64,000 nt of DNA from Candidatus Mailhella excrementigallinarum (GTDB lineage Bacteria; Desulfobacterota; Desulfovibrionia; Desulfovibrionales; Desulfovibrionaceae): assembly GCA_944324075.1 (NCBI GenBank), contig CALUUZ010000001.1, positions 62,001 to 126,000 of the forward strand, given 5' to 3'. Both the position numbers and the translations under genes were made by a program. Positions 45,754 through 53,224 of this stretch are shown here, in pieces. Below the pieces are notes generated by a model. It made no database searches, was not told where the DNA came from, and saw only the letters and a program-made list of their open reading frames with translations. The first letter of the stretch is position 1; the number at the start of each line of letters is the position of its first letter.

Positions 45754-46500
45754 ATGAACGGAATAATGGATCAAATCGGCGCACTGGGCGGAAAGATTTC
45801 CGACGCGCTGGGCTTGGGAGAAGACAAGCAGCCTGATATGAGTCAAAAACTCAATGAACTGATCAAATCCTCCGGCGGACTTGGCGGCCTGCTTGGTTCA
45901 GCGGCTATCGGGGGTCTGCTCGGAACCCTGCTCTCCGGAAAAAGCGTGCGGGAGCTGGCCGGCGGCGCGGTTGTCACAGGCGGCACGGCTGCTGCCGGAG
46001 TAATGGCGTGGAAGTATATCCAGAAGTGGATTTCCGACAAGTCGCCTTCTGGTGAGGAAGACCGCAATCCGGACAGCGGCAGGCCCGATACGGAGCAGAG
46101 CGGCAAGAATGAAGCCAGTGCCGGTGAAGGCTCCCCCGTTGACTCCGCCCTGCTCCTGCTTGAAGCGATGATTTTCGCCGCGCGGGCGGACGGAGACATT
46201 GACGACGAGGAAAAGGGCCGTATTTCCAAAAAGCTCGAATCCCTTTTCGGCAACGCGGATATCAGTGAGGCGTTCAACGGGCTGCTGAGCAAGCCTGTTG
46301 ATGCCGAGGATCTTGCCAGACGCGTGCAGTCGCCCGAACAGGGGCGCGATCTTTATCGTCTGACCTGCGCCATCATCGGCCCCGACAACGAAAAGGAAAA
46401 AGCCTACCTCGACAGTCTGGCCAAGGCTCTTGGTCTGGCCCCCGAAGAGCGGGAGGAACTGGAAAAGGCAGGAGGGGAAGCACGGGGAAAAGCCGCCTGA
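45754..46500 (+). CDS. DUF533 (YebE-type) membrane protein with TerB-like domain
   Basis: A 248-residue protein. Residues 1-95 contain a glycine-rich hydrophobic stretch (LGGLLGSAAIGGLLGTLLSG and AGGAVVTGGTAAAGVMAWKY) that probably spans the membrane. A disordered acidic linker follows to about 130, then an all-helical TerB-like domain with LLEAMIFAARADGDIDDEEK, matching the DGxIDxxE signature of DUF533/PF04391 proteins such as E. coli YebE, a gene known to be induced by envelope stress. The ATG at 45754 is chosen because AAAGGA is well placed. The ribosome site is supplied by a family B repeat identical in design to the one before katE. Confidence 0.82.
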   Translation: MNGIMDQIGALGGKISDALGLGEDKQPDMSQKLNELIKSSGGLGGLLGSAAIGGLLGTLLSGKSVRELAGGAVVTGGTAAAGVMAWKYIQKWISDKSPSGEEDRNPDSGRPDTEQSGKNEASAGEGSPVDSALLLLEAMIFAARADGDIDDEEKGRISKKLESLFGNADISEAFNGLLSKPVDAEDLARRVQSPEQGRDLYRLTCAIIGPDNEKEKAYLDSLAKALGLAPEEREELEKAGGEARGKAA

Positions 46501-46575
46501 CAGCCCTCCTGTTCCTTGTGACTCCTCCGCAAGCCTGCATGGAAACGCTTTAATTCAGTGTTTCCTGAACTGACA

Positions 46576-46609
46576 AAGGGCCGCCGTTCCGCAGGGGACG
46601 GCGGCCCTT
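46576..46609. terminator. GC-rich hairpin, first of two copies
   Basis: AAGGGCCGCCGT pairs perfectly with ACGGCGGCCCTT around TCCGCAGGGG. It follows the DUF533 gene by 75 bases. Confidence 0.7.
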
Positions 46610-46761
46610 CCGGACTGATGACAAACACCGCTTCGCGGTGTTCGCGCCGTCTAAGCCATAACATGGCTTGACGGAAAGGCACAAAAAACAGTCGCTTACG
46701 GCGCGGCAGAGCCGCGACCTGCTCCTGATTTTTGGACGCGTTGACGTTGTCAACGCTCTCA

Positions 46762-46795
46762 AAGGGCCACCGTTCCGCAGGGGACGGCGGCCCTT
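46762..46795. terminator. GC-rich hairpin, second copy
   Basis: The same 34-base hairpin as at 46576 with a single change (GCCACCGT for GCCGCCGT), located 186 bases further on. Between the two copies are the smaller hairpins CACCGCTTCGCGGTG and AAGCCATAACATGGCTT but no gene. With copy A14 they separate the DUF533 and NhaC genes. Confidence 0.65.
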
Positions 46796-46819
46796 CTTCG
46801 TCACAACGGAAACGGCGAT

Positions 46820-46925
46820 GCAGCCGCAATTCACTTGCGGCGTCAAACTCCGATGGAGGCGTGAAACCTGCGGGCCGGAACATAGGGTCCCGGCTGGCAG
46901 ATATTTTCAATATCAAAACACGCTA
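46820..46925. repeat. Family A repeat (copy A14)
   Basis: On the minus strand it starts TAGCGTGTTTTGATATTGAA on the stop codon of nhaC and runs through TATCTGCCAGCCGGGACCC and the CCGGCCCGCAGGTTTCACGC core. Fifth case in which this element supplies a gene's TAG. Confidence 0.8.
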
Positions 46926-48467
46926 GGACCTGAGAGCCGCGGCTTCGCGCTTCTGATTGCGCGCATGCAGCCCCAGCACGACTCCCACCAGCAGCACCAG
47001 GCTGGTGCCGAGGCTGAGGGGCAGATTGCCGTGGGTAAAGCCCGCCACAAGATACCCGGCCATGCAGCAGCCGGCTACAAGCAGCGCATAGCCGAGCTGT
47101 GTGGAAACATGCTCCACATGATTGCAGCCTGAACCGGCGCTGGACAGGATCGTGGTGTCGGAAATGGGCGAACAGTGATCCCCGAACACGCTTCCGGCCA
47201 GAGTGGCGGAAAGGGAAACCACCAGCAGTTGAGGATCAAGCGCCTGCGCCACAGGCACCACGATGGGAATAAGAATACCGAAGGTTCCCCAGGCCGTGCC
47301 GGTGGAGAAACTCAGGAAAGCCGCAATGGCAAAAACGGCGGCAGGCAGAAGAGCGGCGGTCATGCTTCCCCCCGTTACCACGCTTTCCACAAACTGCGGC
47401 GTCTGAAGAAGGTCACGGCATACCCCGCTGATCGTCCAGGCCAGCACCAGAATGATATTCGCGGGCATCATGGTCTTGATGCCTTCCACGCAGCCCTCCA
47501 TGAATCCCCTGTAGCTGATCAGACCGCGCGGCACGAAAAGGAAAAAGGCCACGATCAGCGCGGCAAAGGAGGCGTACATCAGCCCGGTTGCGGCAGAACA
47601 GTTGCCGAAGGCCGCTCCGAGCGTATGATATTGCGGATCTTCGCCGAAATAGCCTCCGGTATACAGCAGGCCGAGTACGGCAAACACGATCAGCGCGCCG
47701 ATGGGCAGCAGCATGTCGACAAGCCGCCCTCTGGAAGAGGACTTCAGCATCGTCGAGTTATCATTGGCTATGCCGAGGTCGCCCTTCTCCGCCCTGAGTT
47801 CCGCCTTGCGCATGGAGCCGAAGTCATAGCCGGTGACGCAGATCATAAGAACCATGACTATGGAAAGCAGCGCATAGAAATTGTACGGAATGGTGGAAAC
47901 AAATGCGGCAAAATCGCTTTCAAAGGCGCCCGTGGCGCGGAGATTGCTGCCCACGGCCGCGGCCCAGCTGGAAATGGGCGCGATAATGCAGATGGGCGCG
48001 GCGGTGGAGTCGATGATATAGGCCAGCTTGACGCGGGAAACCTTATAGGTGTCGGTGATGGGCTTCATCACCGTGCCCACGGTGAGACAGTTGAAATAGT
48101 CGTCGATAAAGATGAACACGCCGAGTCCGGCGGTGGAAAGCAGCGAGGAGCGGCGGCTCCTGATCTTGGTGGCCGCCCATTTGCCGTAGGCGACCGAACC
48201 TCCGGCCAGCGAGATGACATACACCAGAGCCCCGAGCAGGGAACAGAAAATGATGATGGCAAAGTCGATCTTGTTCAGCATGGTGCTGAACATGGTCTGC
48301 ACCGGCCCCACAATGTAGGATTCGGAGCCCGTACCCACGGTATAGATAACCGTTCCGGAAAGAATGCCGATAAGCAGGGAGGAAAAGACCTCCTTGCTGA
48401 CAAGCGCCAGCGTGATGGCGATAATCGGGGGAAGGATGGAAAGCCATCCGGCATAATAGGGGTCCAT
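46923..48467 (-). CDS. NhaC-family Na+/H+ antiporter
   Basis: A 514-residue polytopic protein with about 11-12 spans. Signatures of the NhaC/ArsB-like group are GVFIFIDDYFNCLTVGTVMK, AYIIDSTAAPICIIAPISSW, FSTGTAWGTFGILIPIVVPV and FGDHCSPISDTTILSSAGSG. It probably exports Na+ for H+, or exchanges a linked amine or acid. GGAGG precedes the ATG at 48467; a longer frame upstream lacks hydrophobic character. No neighbour indicates a specific substrate. Confidence 0.88.
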   Translation of the reverse strand: MDPYYAGWLSILPPIIAITLALVSKEVFSSLLIGILSGTVIYTVGTGSESYIVGPVQTMFSTMLNKIDFAIIIFCSLLGALVYVISLAGGSVAYGKWAATKIRSRRSSLLSTAGLGVFIFIDDYFNCLTVGTVMKPITDTYKVSRVKLAYIIDSTAAPICIIAPISSWAAAVGSNLRATGAFESDFAAFVSTIPYNFYALLSIVMVLMICVTGYDFGSMRKAELRAEKGDLGIANDNSTMLKSSSRGRLVDMLLPIGALIVFAVLGLLYTGGYFGEDPQYHTLGAAFGNCSAATGLMYASFAALIVAFFLFVPRGLISYRGFMEGCVEGIKTMMPANIILVLAWTISGVCRDLLQTPQFVESVVTGGSMTAALLPAAVFAIAAFLSFSTGTAWGTFGILIPIVVPVAQALDPQLLVVSLSATLAGSVFGDHCSPISDTTILSSAGSGCNHVEHVSTQLGYALLVAGCCMAGYLVAGFTHGNLPLSLGTSLVLLVGVVLGLHARNQKREAAALRS

Positions 48468-48647
48468 GTGAGCCTCCGTTGGGAAATGCGGGTCAACAGG
48501 CGACAATGCCTTCGCGCAAAACGCCCGTGGCACAGGATTCGGAGTAAAAACGCTATAAAAAAAGACCGCCGATGTATAGCCCTTTTTATGCAGAAAGGCA
48601 TGGGAATTACGGCGCAAGATCCGCATGAATCCCGGTCTTCCGCGGGC

Positions 48648-49418
48648 CTATGCATTCCGCCACGGGCAGAACGCCCGTTCCCCCAGACAGCACAGGGCAT
48701 ACAGGGCAAGGCCGAGCAGACTCATGCCGAGAATGCCCACAAACATTTCCGGAGCATCCCCCCGCCCCCAGGCATCCATGATCCGGAACCCCAGCCCTGA
48801 ACGCGTGGCAAAGGATTCCGCAAGAAACAGGACGGCAACGGCCGTGCCTACGGCCACCTTGAGGGAGGTGAACAGACCGGGCAGCGCCGCCGGCACATAC
48901 ACATGCCGAAGCGTCTGCAGCAGCATGCCGCGCCCCGCTCCTCCCGCCGTCCCGGCAAGGGAGCGGAATACCTTGCGGCAGGCCGGGTCCAGCCCCATGG
49001 CCGTGCCCCGCACAATAACCAGAATCTGATACCCCGTGGTCAGCGCGATCAGCAGCACACGAGGCGCATCCCCCAGTCCGAGGAAGGTGAAAAAGACGGG
49101 AAGCAGCACGATTTTCGGCAGGGGGTAGGTAAGAAACACCAGCGGGGCGGCCACTGCGTCCGCCCGGCGGCAGTGGCCCATGAGCAGCCCGGCGGGAAAG
49201 GCCACGCACACCGCCAGCCCCAGCCCCAGAGCCAGCCGCCAGGTACTCATGCCCATATCCGCCCAGAATGCGGCCGTGCCCAGCGCACGCAGGAACAGCG
49301 CAAATGTTTCGCCGGGAGAAGGCAGCAGATCCGGCCCCAGCGCCAGAGCGCCCGCCTGCCAGACAAGGCAGAGCGCGGCAGCGGCCAGAGCATATCGCAG
49401 CGGAACGGCGCATCTCAT
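48648..49418 (-). CDS. ABC transporter permease (SsuC/TauC-like)
   Basis: A 256-residue permease of the nitrate/sulfonate/taurine type with six spans. The EAA-like loop is at ARVLLIALTTGYQILVIVRG to LLQTLRHVYVPAALPGLFTS, and LFLAESFATRSGLGFRIMDA matches the C-terminal family segment. It overlaps the ATPase gene by four bases (ATGA-type junction). With the ATPase and binding protein it forms a complete importer. The substrate is not fixed by sequence: sulfonates, aromatic sulfonates, nitrate, thiamine precursors or similar small organics are possible. Confidence 0.85.
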   Translation of the reverse strand: MRCAVPLRYALAAAALCLVWQAGALALGPDLLPSPGETFALFLRALGTAAFWADMGMSTWRLALGLGLAVCVAFPAGLLMGHCRRADAVAAPLVFLTYPLPKIVLLPVFFTFLGLGDAPRVLLIALTTGYQILVIVRGTAMGLDPACRKVFRSLAGTAGGAGRGMLLQTLRHVYVPAALPGLFTSLKVAVGTAVAVLFLAESFATRSGLGFRIMDAWGRGDAPEMFVGILGMSLLGLALYALCCLGERAFCPWRNA

Positions 49419-50206
49419 TCCACACCCTCCGGCTCGTCCTCTTTCCGCAGGGAGGACCCACTCAGCGCCGCATGCACACGGCGGCTCATATGAAAAAACT
49501 CCGCGCGTTCCCGGCTGTCCGGCTTGCCGGACAGGGGATTTTCCAGCCAGGCGGCCGCCCGCGCCGGGCGGCCGCCCAGCACGAGAACGCGCGTTCCAAG
49601 AAATACCGCCTCTCCTATATCATGAGTGACAAGCACGGTGGTGCAGCGGCGGCGTTTCAGCAAACCCAGCAGAAAATCCTGAAGCCGTTCCCGGGTCAGG
49701 GCATCCAGAGCGGAAAACGGCTCATCCAGAAACAGAACATCCGGTTCGGCAATAAGCGCCCGCCCCAGCGCCAGCCTTTGCCGCTGTCCTCCGGAAAGAC
49801 TTGCGGGCCAGCGTTTTTCCAGACCGTTCAGCCCCAGCTCGTCCAGCATGGCAAACGCTCTTGCCTCGCGCCCGGCCTTTCCCACGCCTGCCAGTTCCAG
49901 CGGCAGGGTCAGGTTGGCGAGAACCCTTTTCCACGGAAAAAGTCCGAGATTCTGCCATACAAAGGCGGAACGCGGCCTCCGCTCAACGGAGTCTCCGGAA
50001 GTCCCTTCCATGAATCGGATTCTCACCCTGCCCCGGCTCGGTTTTTCCATGCCGGAAAGCAGACCCAGCAGCGTACTCTTGCCGCAGCCGGATTCTCCGA
50101 TCACGGCCAGCCGCTCCCCGGCGGCAAGCGTGAAGGAGAGCGGTTCCAGCACAGGGCCGGAGCCGTAGTCCCGTGTCAGATCCTCGGCGGAAAGTTCAAA
50201 ACTCAT
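49415..50206 (-). CDS. ABC transporter ATPase (SsuB/TauB-like)
   Basis: A 263-residue nucleotide-binding subunit with Walker A GESGCGKSTLLGLLSGMEKP, Q-loop VWQNLGLFPWKRVLANLTLP, signature LSGGQRQRLALGRAL, Walker B DVLFLDEPFSALDALTRE and switch VTHDIGEAVFLG. It energises the permease it overlaps. The C-terminus is slightly longer than usual. It lies 50 bases after the binding-protein gene. Confidence 0.9.
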   Translation of the reverse strand: MSFELSAEDLTRDYGSGPVLEPLSFTLAAGERLAVIGESGCGKSTLLGLLSGMEKPSRGRVRIRFMEGTSGDSVERRPRSAFVWQNLGLFPWKRVLANLTLPLELAGVGKAGREARAFAMLDELGLNGLEKRWPASLSGGQRQRLALGRALIAEPDVLFLDEPFSALDALTRERLQDFLLGLLKRRRCTTVLVTHDIGEAVFLGTRVLVLGGRPARAAAWLENPLSGKPDSRERAEFFHMSRRVHAALSGSSLRKEDEPEGVE

Positions 50207-50256
50207 GACGAATGCTGGTGGCCGCGGACGCCGCGCCTGCCATGCGGCAGAAACGC

Positions 50257-51222
50257 TCAGGGCCTTTCATCACCGGACTGCATGGGAAAGATGATCTCTT
50301 CATACGCGGGAGAACTCTTAAGCATCCCGCGCGACATCATCCAGCCTTCCACCCGTTCCATATCTTCCCGCGTGGGCAGGGGAGGCATGCCGTCCGGCGT
50401 GCCGAACAGGTCAAAACGCACCATCTTGTAAGACGCGGCGGCGGCTTTGGGCAGCAAACCCTTTTCCACCATGAGCGCACGGTATTTTTCCGGATCGGCA
50501 TCTATGCGCCGGGCTGCCTCGCGCAGGGCGGCGCGAAACGGTTCCACCACTTCGAGCTTCAGATGCCCGGCGCGCAGGGCAATCACGGCCAGCGGCTCAT
50601 CAAGCCCGGTGTCATCCCACACCGTCCGCGCTCCCCTGGTTTCCACCATGGTGGCCAGAGGTTCGGGCAGAAGCGCGGAGTCCGTCATGCCGCCCAGCAG
50701 CATCTGAAGCCGTACGGGAATCTGCCGCACTTCCCGCATGTTCAGCCAGCTTTCCGGCAGTTTTTCCTGCCCGGACATACGCCACAGCAGGTAGTCGATA
50801 ATGGTTGAGCCGGACATGGCGGTATCCGTGCCCTTCATGTCGGCCAGGCCTTTCAGCTCTCCGGCCCGTTTCGGGCTTACGGCCAGGGCAAAGCAGCGCT
50901 GCTCCGGCGAGGAATGGGTCGTGGTGGCGATGACCGCCTGTCGCGCCCCGCGTTCATTCTGCATGAGCACGTTGAGCAGATCGCCGAAATGCCCGGCAAG
51001 TTCTCCGGCCCGCATGGCGGCCCCCAGCTCCAGCGCGCTCTGAAAAGGCACGATTTCAACTTCCAGCCCCCGCGCGGCGAACAAGCCCTCATCCGCGGCA
51101 ACGTGCAGGATCACGGAATCCGCAGCGGGCAGTGAGCCTATTTTCAGCGTCTCGGCCCGGACTGCTCCGGCGGACAGCATGAAGACAAAAAATATTGCAA
51201 GCGCGGTAAAACAGCGGCGCAT
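50257..51222 (-). CDS. ABC transporter substrate-binding protein (SsuA/NMT1-like)
   Basis: A 321-residue periplasmic protein with a signal peptide (MRRCFTALAIFFVFMLSAGA-VRA). The mature start ETLKIGSLPAADSVILHVAA, then EIVPFQSALELGAAMRAGEL and HFGDLLNVLMQNERGARQ, is typical of the sulfonate/nitrate/thiamine precursor group. GGGAGG precedes the ATG. It is first in its operon and divergent from the arylsulfotransferase gene, raising the possibility that aromatic sulfate or sulfonate compounds link them; this is inference. Confidence 0.85.
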   Translation of the reverse strand: MRRCFTALAIFFVFMLSAGAVRAETLKIGSLPAADSVILHVAADEGLFAARGLEVEIVPFQSALELGAAMRAGELAGHFGDLLNVLMQNERGARQAVIATTTHSSPEQRCFALAVSPKRAGELKGLADMKGTDTAMSGSTIIDYLLWRMSGQEKLPESWLNMREVRQIPVRLQMLLGGMTDSALLPEPLATMVETRGARTVWDDTGLDEPLAVIALRAGHLKLEVVEPFRAALREAARRIDADPEKYRALMVEKGLLPKAAAASYKMVRFDLFGTPDGMPPLPTREDMERVEGWMMSRGMLKSSPAYEEIIFPMQSGDERP

Positions 51223-51308
51223 GTGGCCTCCCGAAAGTAAAACAGCATGAAAAATTACCTTGGGAGTTTATCCTTAAACCCGGTTATCGTAAAGAGCGGG
51301 CAAAAATT

Positions 51309-51360
51309 GGCTCTGTTGCAGAATAGTGTTGAAACTATCCCTGACCGCCGGGAACGTGGT
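51309..51360. repeat. Family C end fragment
   Basis: GGCTCTGTTGCAGAATAGTG, then TTGAAACTATCCCTGACCGCCGG-type text, matches the right terminus of complete family C elements and is the closest here to an IS6-type end. No partner end is visible; it lies between the divergent ABC and arylsulfotransferase genes. Confidence 0.6.
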
Positions 51361-51490
51361 TCTTCCCGGAGCGATGCCGCGCCCCCAGCTCGTGCGAACG
51401 CCATTGACTTGCCGTTTCAGGCCGCCTACAGCTCAGGGCATGCCCGCGAAAGCAGCTTCGCGGGCGGAACGCGCAACAGGAGAAAGGAAT

Positions 51491-52936
51491 ATGCGCTCGT
51501 TCGGAAAACATCTCATGGTTCTGGGCATGATTCTGGGCATGGCGGGAACAGCTTCGGCCTATCCTTCCGTCTTTCCCACCGGAGTCACCATCAACAAGCC
51601 GGACAAGACGTGCAGCGGCTACACCGTGCTGAACCCGCTTCGCGCCACGCCGCACGGCGTGCCGCTCATCGACATGAACGGAAAGGTTGTCCACAAATGG
51701 ATGAACGTGGAAGGACAGCCCGCCAAGGTTCTGCCAGGCGGCAACCTGCTCGCCACGCTGGTGCACTACGACCCTGCCGACTGGCTGTCCCGGAAATCGG
51801 AAGGCTTTACCGTGGCGGAACTGGACTGGGACGGAAACGTGATCTGGAGCTTCGACAGATATGAACAGCGCAAGCCCACAGCGGAAATGGTCAAGGTTAC
51901 GGGCGACACCTACTGGAGTTCCAACGCGCACCACGACATCCAGCGCGAGGGGAATCCCGTGGGCTATGACGTTCCGGGCATGAGCTATGTCAAGGACGGC
52001 AAAACCCTGATCGCGGGCTTCAAGACCATCGACGGCAGGGACACCGCCACCCTGTATATCGTGGACAGAGCCGGAAATATCGTATGGGAATGGATCTACA
52101 GGGATCATGAAGAGGAGTACAAGGCCAGGGGAATAGCCGACTTCCAGAACACCGCCTCATGGGTCGGCCCGAACAAGTGGTATGAAAGCGACCCCGTCAG
52201 GTATGCGGCCTTCCATCCCGACAACATCATCACCGACGACGGACAGGAAGTCATTTACATCATCGATCACAAGACCGGAGGCGTGGCCTGGCAGTGCGGG
52301 CCGGACTATCCCGACGATTCCCCCCTGCGGCTCATGGGCATGCATCTGCCCGAAGGCGGTTTCAAGGGCCTTCCGGCGGGCGGCATGATGCACCACGCGC
52401 ACATCATCCCCAAAGGGCTGCCGGGTGAGGGCAACGTCATCGTGTTCAACAACGGCCTGCCCTTCTCGCAGGTGCTGGAGTTCAACCCCATCACCCTGGA
52501 AAAGGTATGGGAATACTCCGGGCTGGCGGAAGGCTACGCTCCGAACCACTCGCTTGCGCACAGCTTCTTCAGCGCCACCATCAGCGGCGTTCAGCGCCTG
52601 CCCAACGGCAATACCCTGATCTGCGAAGGCAATGACGGAAGGATATTTGAAGTCACGCCGGATCTGGAAATCGTCTGGGAATACATCGTACCCTTCATGT
52701 GGTACGGCACGGCCAGCGGCTTCGGCGACGCGGAAAACCATTCCGCCATGCGGGTGAAGCCCACAAACTCCACCTACCGCGCCTACCGTGTGCCCTATTC
52801 CTACATTCCGCAGCTCAGACACGATCCGGAAAGGGAAGTTATCCCCGCTGATCCCTTCATTTATGACGACGCCCTGCGCAACGCCGGAGCGGTGGAAGTG
52901 GAGAACGAAGAGTTTACGCCCTTCAAACGGTATTGA
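51491..52936 (+). CDS. Arylsulfotransferase (AssT-like), periplasmic
   Basis: A 481-residue precursor with a signal peptide (MRSFGKHLMVLGMILGMAGT-ASA). The mature protein shows beta-propeller repeats (NGKVVHKWMNVEGQ, DWDGNVIWSFDRYEQ, GNIVWEWIY, LEKVWEYSG, LEIVWEYI) and histidine blocks SSNAHHDIQREGNPVGYD, GGMMHHAHIIPKGLPG and APNHSLAHSFFSATISGVQR. AssT enzymes move sulfate between phenolic compounds through a phospho-type sulfo-histidine, and these His are candidates. In enterobacteria assT is paired with dsbL/dsbI; no such genes are here, and the protein has very few cysteines. AGGAG precedes the ATG at 51491. In the gut such an enzyme would act on phenol or bile-derived sulfate esters. Confidence 0.82.
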   Translation: MRSFGKHLMVLGMILGMAGTASAYPSVFPTGVTINKPDKTCSGYTVLNPLRATPHGVPLIDMNGKVVHKWMNVEGQPAKVLPGGNLLATLVHYDPADWLSRKSEGFTVAELDWDGNVIWSFDRYEQRKPTAEMVKVTGDTYWSSNAHHDIQREGNPVGYDVPGMSYVKDGKTLIAGFKTIDGRDTATLYIVDRAGNIVWEWIYRDHEEEYKARGIADFQNTASWVGPNKWYESDPVRYAAFHPDNIITDDGQEVIYIIDHKTGGVAWQCGPDYPDDSPLRLMGMHLPEGGFKGLPAGGMMHHAHIIPKGLPGEGNVIVFNNGLPFSQVLEFNPITLEKVWEYSGLAEGYAPNHSLAHSFFSATISGVQRLPNGNTLICEGNDGRIFEVTPDLEIVWEYIVPFMWYGTASGFGDAENHSAMRVKPTNSTYRAYRVPYSYIPQLRHDPEREVIPADPFIYDDALRNAGAVEVENEEFTPFKRY

Positions 52937-52965
52937 CCTGCCGGCAAGAGTTCCGATGCCGCGTC

Positions 52966-53097
52966 TGCAGACAAAACGGCGAAGCCGCTGAAGCCCTTTT
53001 CTGTACCCTCTCCCATCAGGGGGACAATCCGCATCCCCCCGTCCGCCGGCTGCGGAGTCAGTCGGCGGACGGGGCGACTGTGGACTGGGACATTATA
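52966..53097. repeat. Family B element, reverse orientation (copy B4)
   Basis: On the minus strand: CAGTCCACAGTCGCCCCGTC, then CCGACTGACTCCGCAGCC and GGCTTCAGCGGCTTCGCCGT. It matches copies B1 and B2 but points away from the downstream gene. It probably contributes a terminator after the arylsulfotransferase gene. Confidence 0.7.
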
Positions 53098-53224
53098 ATT
53101 CAAAGACAATTCTTCAGCTTTGCCTATACACCATTCCTCCCTTGCCCTATAATCCATGACGGAAAAGGGGAGCCTTCGCCACATGGCTTGCCTCGCCCGT
53201 CCAGAATACGCAGGGGGAACGCCC

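Noticed and set aside
46576..46925. Possible CRISPR-like array from repeated hairpins
   Set aside because: Only two copies of the hairpin, palindromic, with unequal spacing and no spacer-repeat pattern or cas genes.
47175..48800. Plus-strand frame of 541 codons opposite nhaC
   Set aside because: Antisense shadow of a well-recognised antiporter; no start signal.
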